NCBI GenBank assembly: GCA_003556955.1
Contig: PWQB01000459.1
Span: forward strand, 1-7,684
From: Nostocaceae cyanobacterium CSSed10_463m
GTDB lineage: Bacteria > Cyanobacteriota > Cyanobacteriia > Cyanobacteriales > Nostocaceae
Length of the DNA: 7,684 nt
Direction: 5' to 3'
Below, piece by piece: positions 6,656 through 7,684 of this stretch. Every line of letters starts with the position of its first letter. Position 1 is the first letter of the stretch. A program made the translations under genes and the position numbers. The notes beneath the pieces are model-generated. The model did not search any database. It saw only the letters and a list, made by a program, of their open reading frames with translations, and was not told where the DNA came from.

Positions 6656-6749
6656 CAGTGACTAAACGGAAATTTCCTTCAGGTGATTAAGTTATTGAGA
6701 TTATTTGTAATTAGGGCTGGCTGAATTGTTGATTGCTCAAAGCCTTGAT

Positions 6750-6785
6750 GTAAGGGCGGGTATGGCTACGCCACGCAAGCTATGA
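6750..6785. repeat. Probable dispersed-repeat remnant with TGGC-TAC-GCCA hairpin
   Basis: The stretch is locally GC-rich (GGGCGGGTATGGCTACGCC) within AT-rich DNA and contains the small palindrome TGGCTACGCCA at 6763-6773. From memory, GGCGTAGCC and GGGCGGGT are recurrent in intergenic repeats of Nostoc-type genomes. Only one copy is visible here, so this is a resemblance call. Confidence 0.35.
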
Positions 6786-6846
6786 CAGATATAGAACTCC
6801 TATTTGATTTTTGAAAAAATTCAGTATGCTGTTACTAATTTTTTCC

Positions 6847-6925
6847 TGTTCCCTGTTCCCTGTTCCCTGTTCCCTGTTCCCTCTGTTCCCTGTTCCCTGT
6901 TCCCTATCCCCTGTTCCCTGTTCCC
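6847..6925. repeat. STRR-type heptanucleotide tandem array (TGTTCCC)n
   Basis: There are ten perfect TGTTCCC units: five at 6847-6881, three at 6884-6904 and two at 6912-6925. They are interrupted by TC (6882-6883) and by one degenerate unit TATCCCC (6905-6911). Short tandemly repeated heptamers of this kind are characteristic of heterocystous cyanobacteria. The array lies between the glycosyltransferase promoter region and the tnpB 3' end. Copy number is expected to vary between strains by slippage. Confidence 0.9.
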
Positions 6926-6978
6926 TATATAGTTCCAAATCACATAGTCAAATATAGTCAGACATTTGCAATTTAGAT

Positions 6979-7684
6979 TTAAGCAACTCTACTTTTAGCA
7001 TGGACACGCTGAAATAGTGGAGTTATCCGCCTTGGATGTACTACCAGACATCCCCTATCCCTTTCGACTTCGCTCAAGGCAAGCCTGAGAATAGACTTGA
7101 GACAATCAAATCCTTCGGGATTACTTTTTCTGCCGATGTTCAGCGCTGCGTTGACATCGGCATGAATCTTAAAACCATCCAGGCTCACATACCACGCTCT
7201 TGTGACACGTCTTCCACAGAAGATGTGTCTAATCTTGTTGTTAGGTTCATAGATTGGGATATGATCCCAATCAAGAGCAGAAGCCTTGCTGGTATAGCTT
7301 TCTTCTGCAACCTGAACGGTGATACCGACTCTTTGTAGTTTGTCAGTCAGAATCTCGATAAATTTAGCGTGTGGTATCTGAGTAAAGTTCTGGTTTGTAC
7401 GCTTTCCTAAATTAAGATGTGTTTTCCATTGCTGGTTTTTTCCGATTGAAACGTGAGTTACGCCCAGGTGCAGAAATTCATCTACAATCATTTTTGTGGA
7501 TTGATGTAGATATGAATCTACAAAATTATTTCGGTTACGAACTATATTTGCAATTCGCCGCGATTTCCTGTGGACGCTAGGTAGAACGGAGCGAAAAAAC
7601 GCCACCTGCTTGTTGTAAAACTGGTTTACTGATTTTAATGGCTTACCATTCACAATAATTGGTTGTATCTTTAAGTCGTTAAAA
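6979..7684 (-). CDS. tnpB: IS200/IS605-family TnpB, RNA-guided nuclease relative (5' partial)
   Basis: The frame stays open to the right edge, and the GTG at 7653 is internal: upstream residues continue as FNDLKIQPII, then VNGKPLKSVNQFYNK, as in full-length TnpB. The first RuvC Asp should lie just outside the window. Family features in order are RNRNNFVDSYLH, VSIGKNQQWK, LGKRTNQNF, VAEESYTSKAS (glutamates at 7300-7305), FCGRRVTRAWY and HADVNAALNI, whose Asp (7156-7158) is the RuvC-III residue. The CxxC pairs of the usual TnpB zinc finger are absent, as in the EESYTSKAS subgroup I recall. Near the C-terminus, LALSEVERDRG is encoded by a sequence resembling a dispersed genomic repeat, between CLKSILR and the usual CLVVHPRRITP ending. 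No tnpA is visible. TnpB uses a guide RNA from the transposon end; whether this copy is active is open. Confidence 0.88.
   Translation of the reverse strand, partial: FNDLKIQPIIVNGKPLKSVNQFYNKQVAFFRSVLPSVHRKSRRIANIVRNRNNFVDSYLHQSTKMIVDEFLHLGVTHVSIGKNQQWKTHLNLGKRTNQNFTQIPHAKFIEILTDKLQRVGITVQVAEESYTSKASALDWDHIPIYEPNNKIRHIFCGRRVTRAWYVSLDGFKIHADVNAALNIGRKSNPEGFDCLKSILRLALSEVERDRGCLVVHPRRITPLFQRVHAKSRVA
7051..7083. repeat. Likely dispersed repeat (CTTTCGACTTCGCTCAAGGC) in frame within tnpB
   Basis: The segment reads CTTTCGACTTCGCTCAAGGC at 7061-7080. Its reverse complement contains TTGAGCGAAGTCGAAAG, a motif I recall as a recurrent repeat in cyanobacterial and other bacterial intergenic DNA. Here it encodes LALSEVERD without breaking the tnpB frame. 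Only one copy is in this window. Confidence 0.4.

Larger units (their letters stand above)
6528..6978. other. Intergenic region between glycosyltransferase start and tnpB end
   Basis: This 451-bp stretch has no supportable gene. From left to right it contains the glycosyltransferase leader and candidate promoter, a pair of 10-bp inverted repeats (6567-6576 and 6679-6688), a likely dispersed-repeat remnant near 6750-6785, and the TGTTCCC array. The last 50 bp before the tnpB stop should include the transposon right end, which I cannot place. ATAGTCA occurs twice (6944 and 6954). Confidence 0.7.

Noticed and set aside
6847..6925. CRISPR-like array
   Set aside because: The units are contiguous 7-mers with no spacers, so this is a simple tandem repeat.
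7036..7338. 100-residue plus-strand frame across tnpB
   Set aside because: It is antisense to the RuvC-III region and C-terminus of tnpB; the tnpB frame carries the recognisable motifs.
7651..7653. GTG at 7653 as the start of tnpB
   Set aside because: The frame is open to the right edge and the residues upstream continue a typical TnpB sequence, so the gene is cut by the window.

Overview
The window looks like chromosomal DNA of a filamentous, probably heterocyst-forming cyanobacterium (Nostocales, Nostoc/Anabaena-like). Three things point there: GCGATCGC (HIP1) octamers at 3161, 3353 and 4846; a TGTTCCC heptanucleotide tandem array (STRR type) at 6847-6925; and AT-rich genes for multidomain sensors and RsbU/RsbW/STAS regulators. 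The species is not fixed by anything I can see.

Left part (1-4189) is a signalling block. A hybrid histidine kinase, cut by the left edge, runs rightward with HisKA, HATPase, two receiver domains and an HPt domain. A 15-bp perfect palindrome separates it from a leftward RsbW-like anti-sigma/serine kinase gene. Divergent from that gene is a receiver-PP2C (RsbU-like) phosphatase. The phosphatase ends 11 bp from the end of a leftward STAS anti-sigma antagonist gene. Phosphatase, antagonist and kinase form a complete partner-switching set: the kinase would phosphorylate the STAS protein, the phosphatase would reverse this, and the receiver domain would let a phosphorelay (possibly from the adjacent kinase) control the output. 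The composition resembles the HmpU/HmpV/HmpW set that controls hormogonium development in Nostoc punctiforme; orthology is not shown here. No sigma factor is in the window.

Middle part (4190-6527) holds a candidate STAS promoter, a MITE-like element of about 180 bp with 26-bp imperfect terminal inverted repeats, and a leftward membrane GT2 glycosyltransferase of the cellulose-synthase type. Several signature motifs of the latter are altered (DDG to DHG, TED to TEN, QxxRW to ExxHW), it carries a long helical insertion, and it has no PilZ domain.

Right part (6528-7684) is a 451-bp non-coding stretch with a candidate glycosyltransferase promoter, dispersed-repeat debris and the TGTTCCC array. 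It is followed by the 3' portion of a leftward IS200/IS605-type tnpB gene that runs off the right edge and appears to carry a dispersed repeat in frame near its C-terminus.

The most notable observations are the altered active-site motifs of the glycosyltransferase, the missing nucleotide-box aspartate in the anti-sigma factor, its start-stop codon pair, and the non-canonical TnpB.
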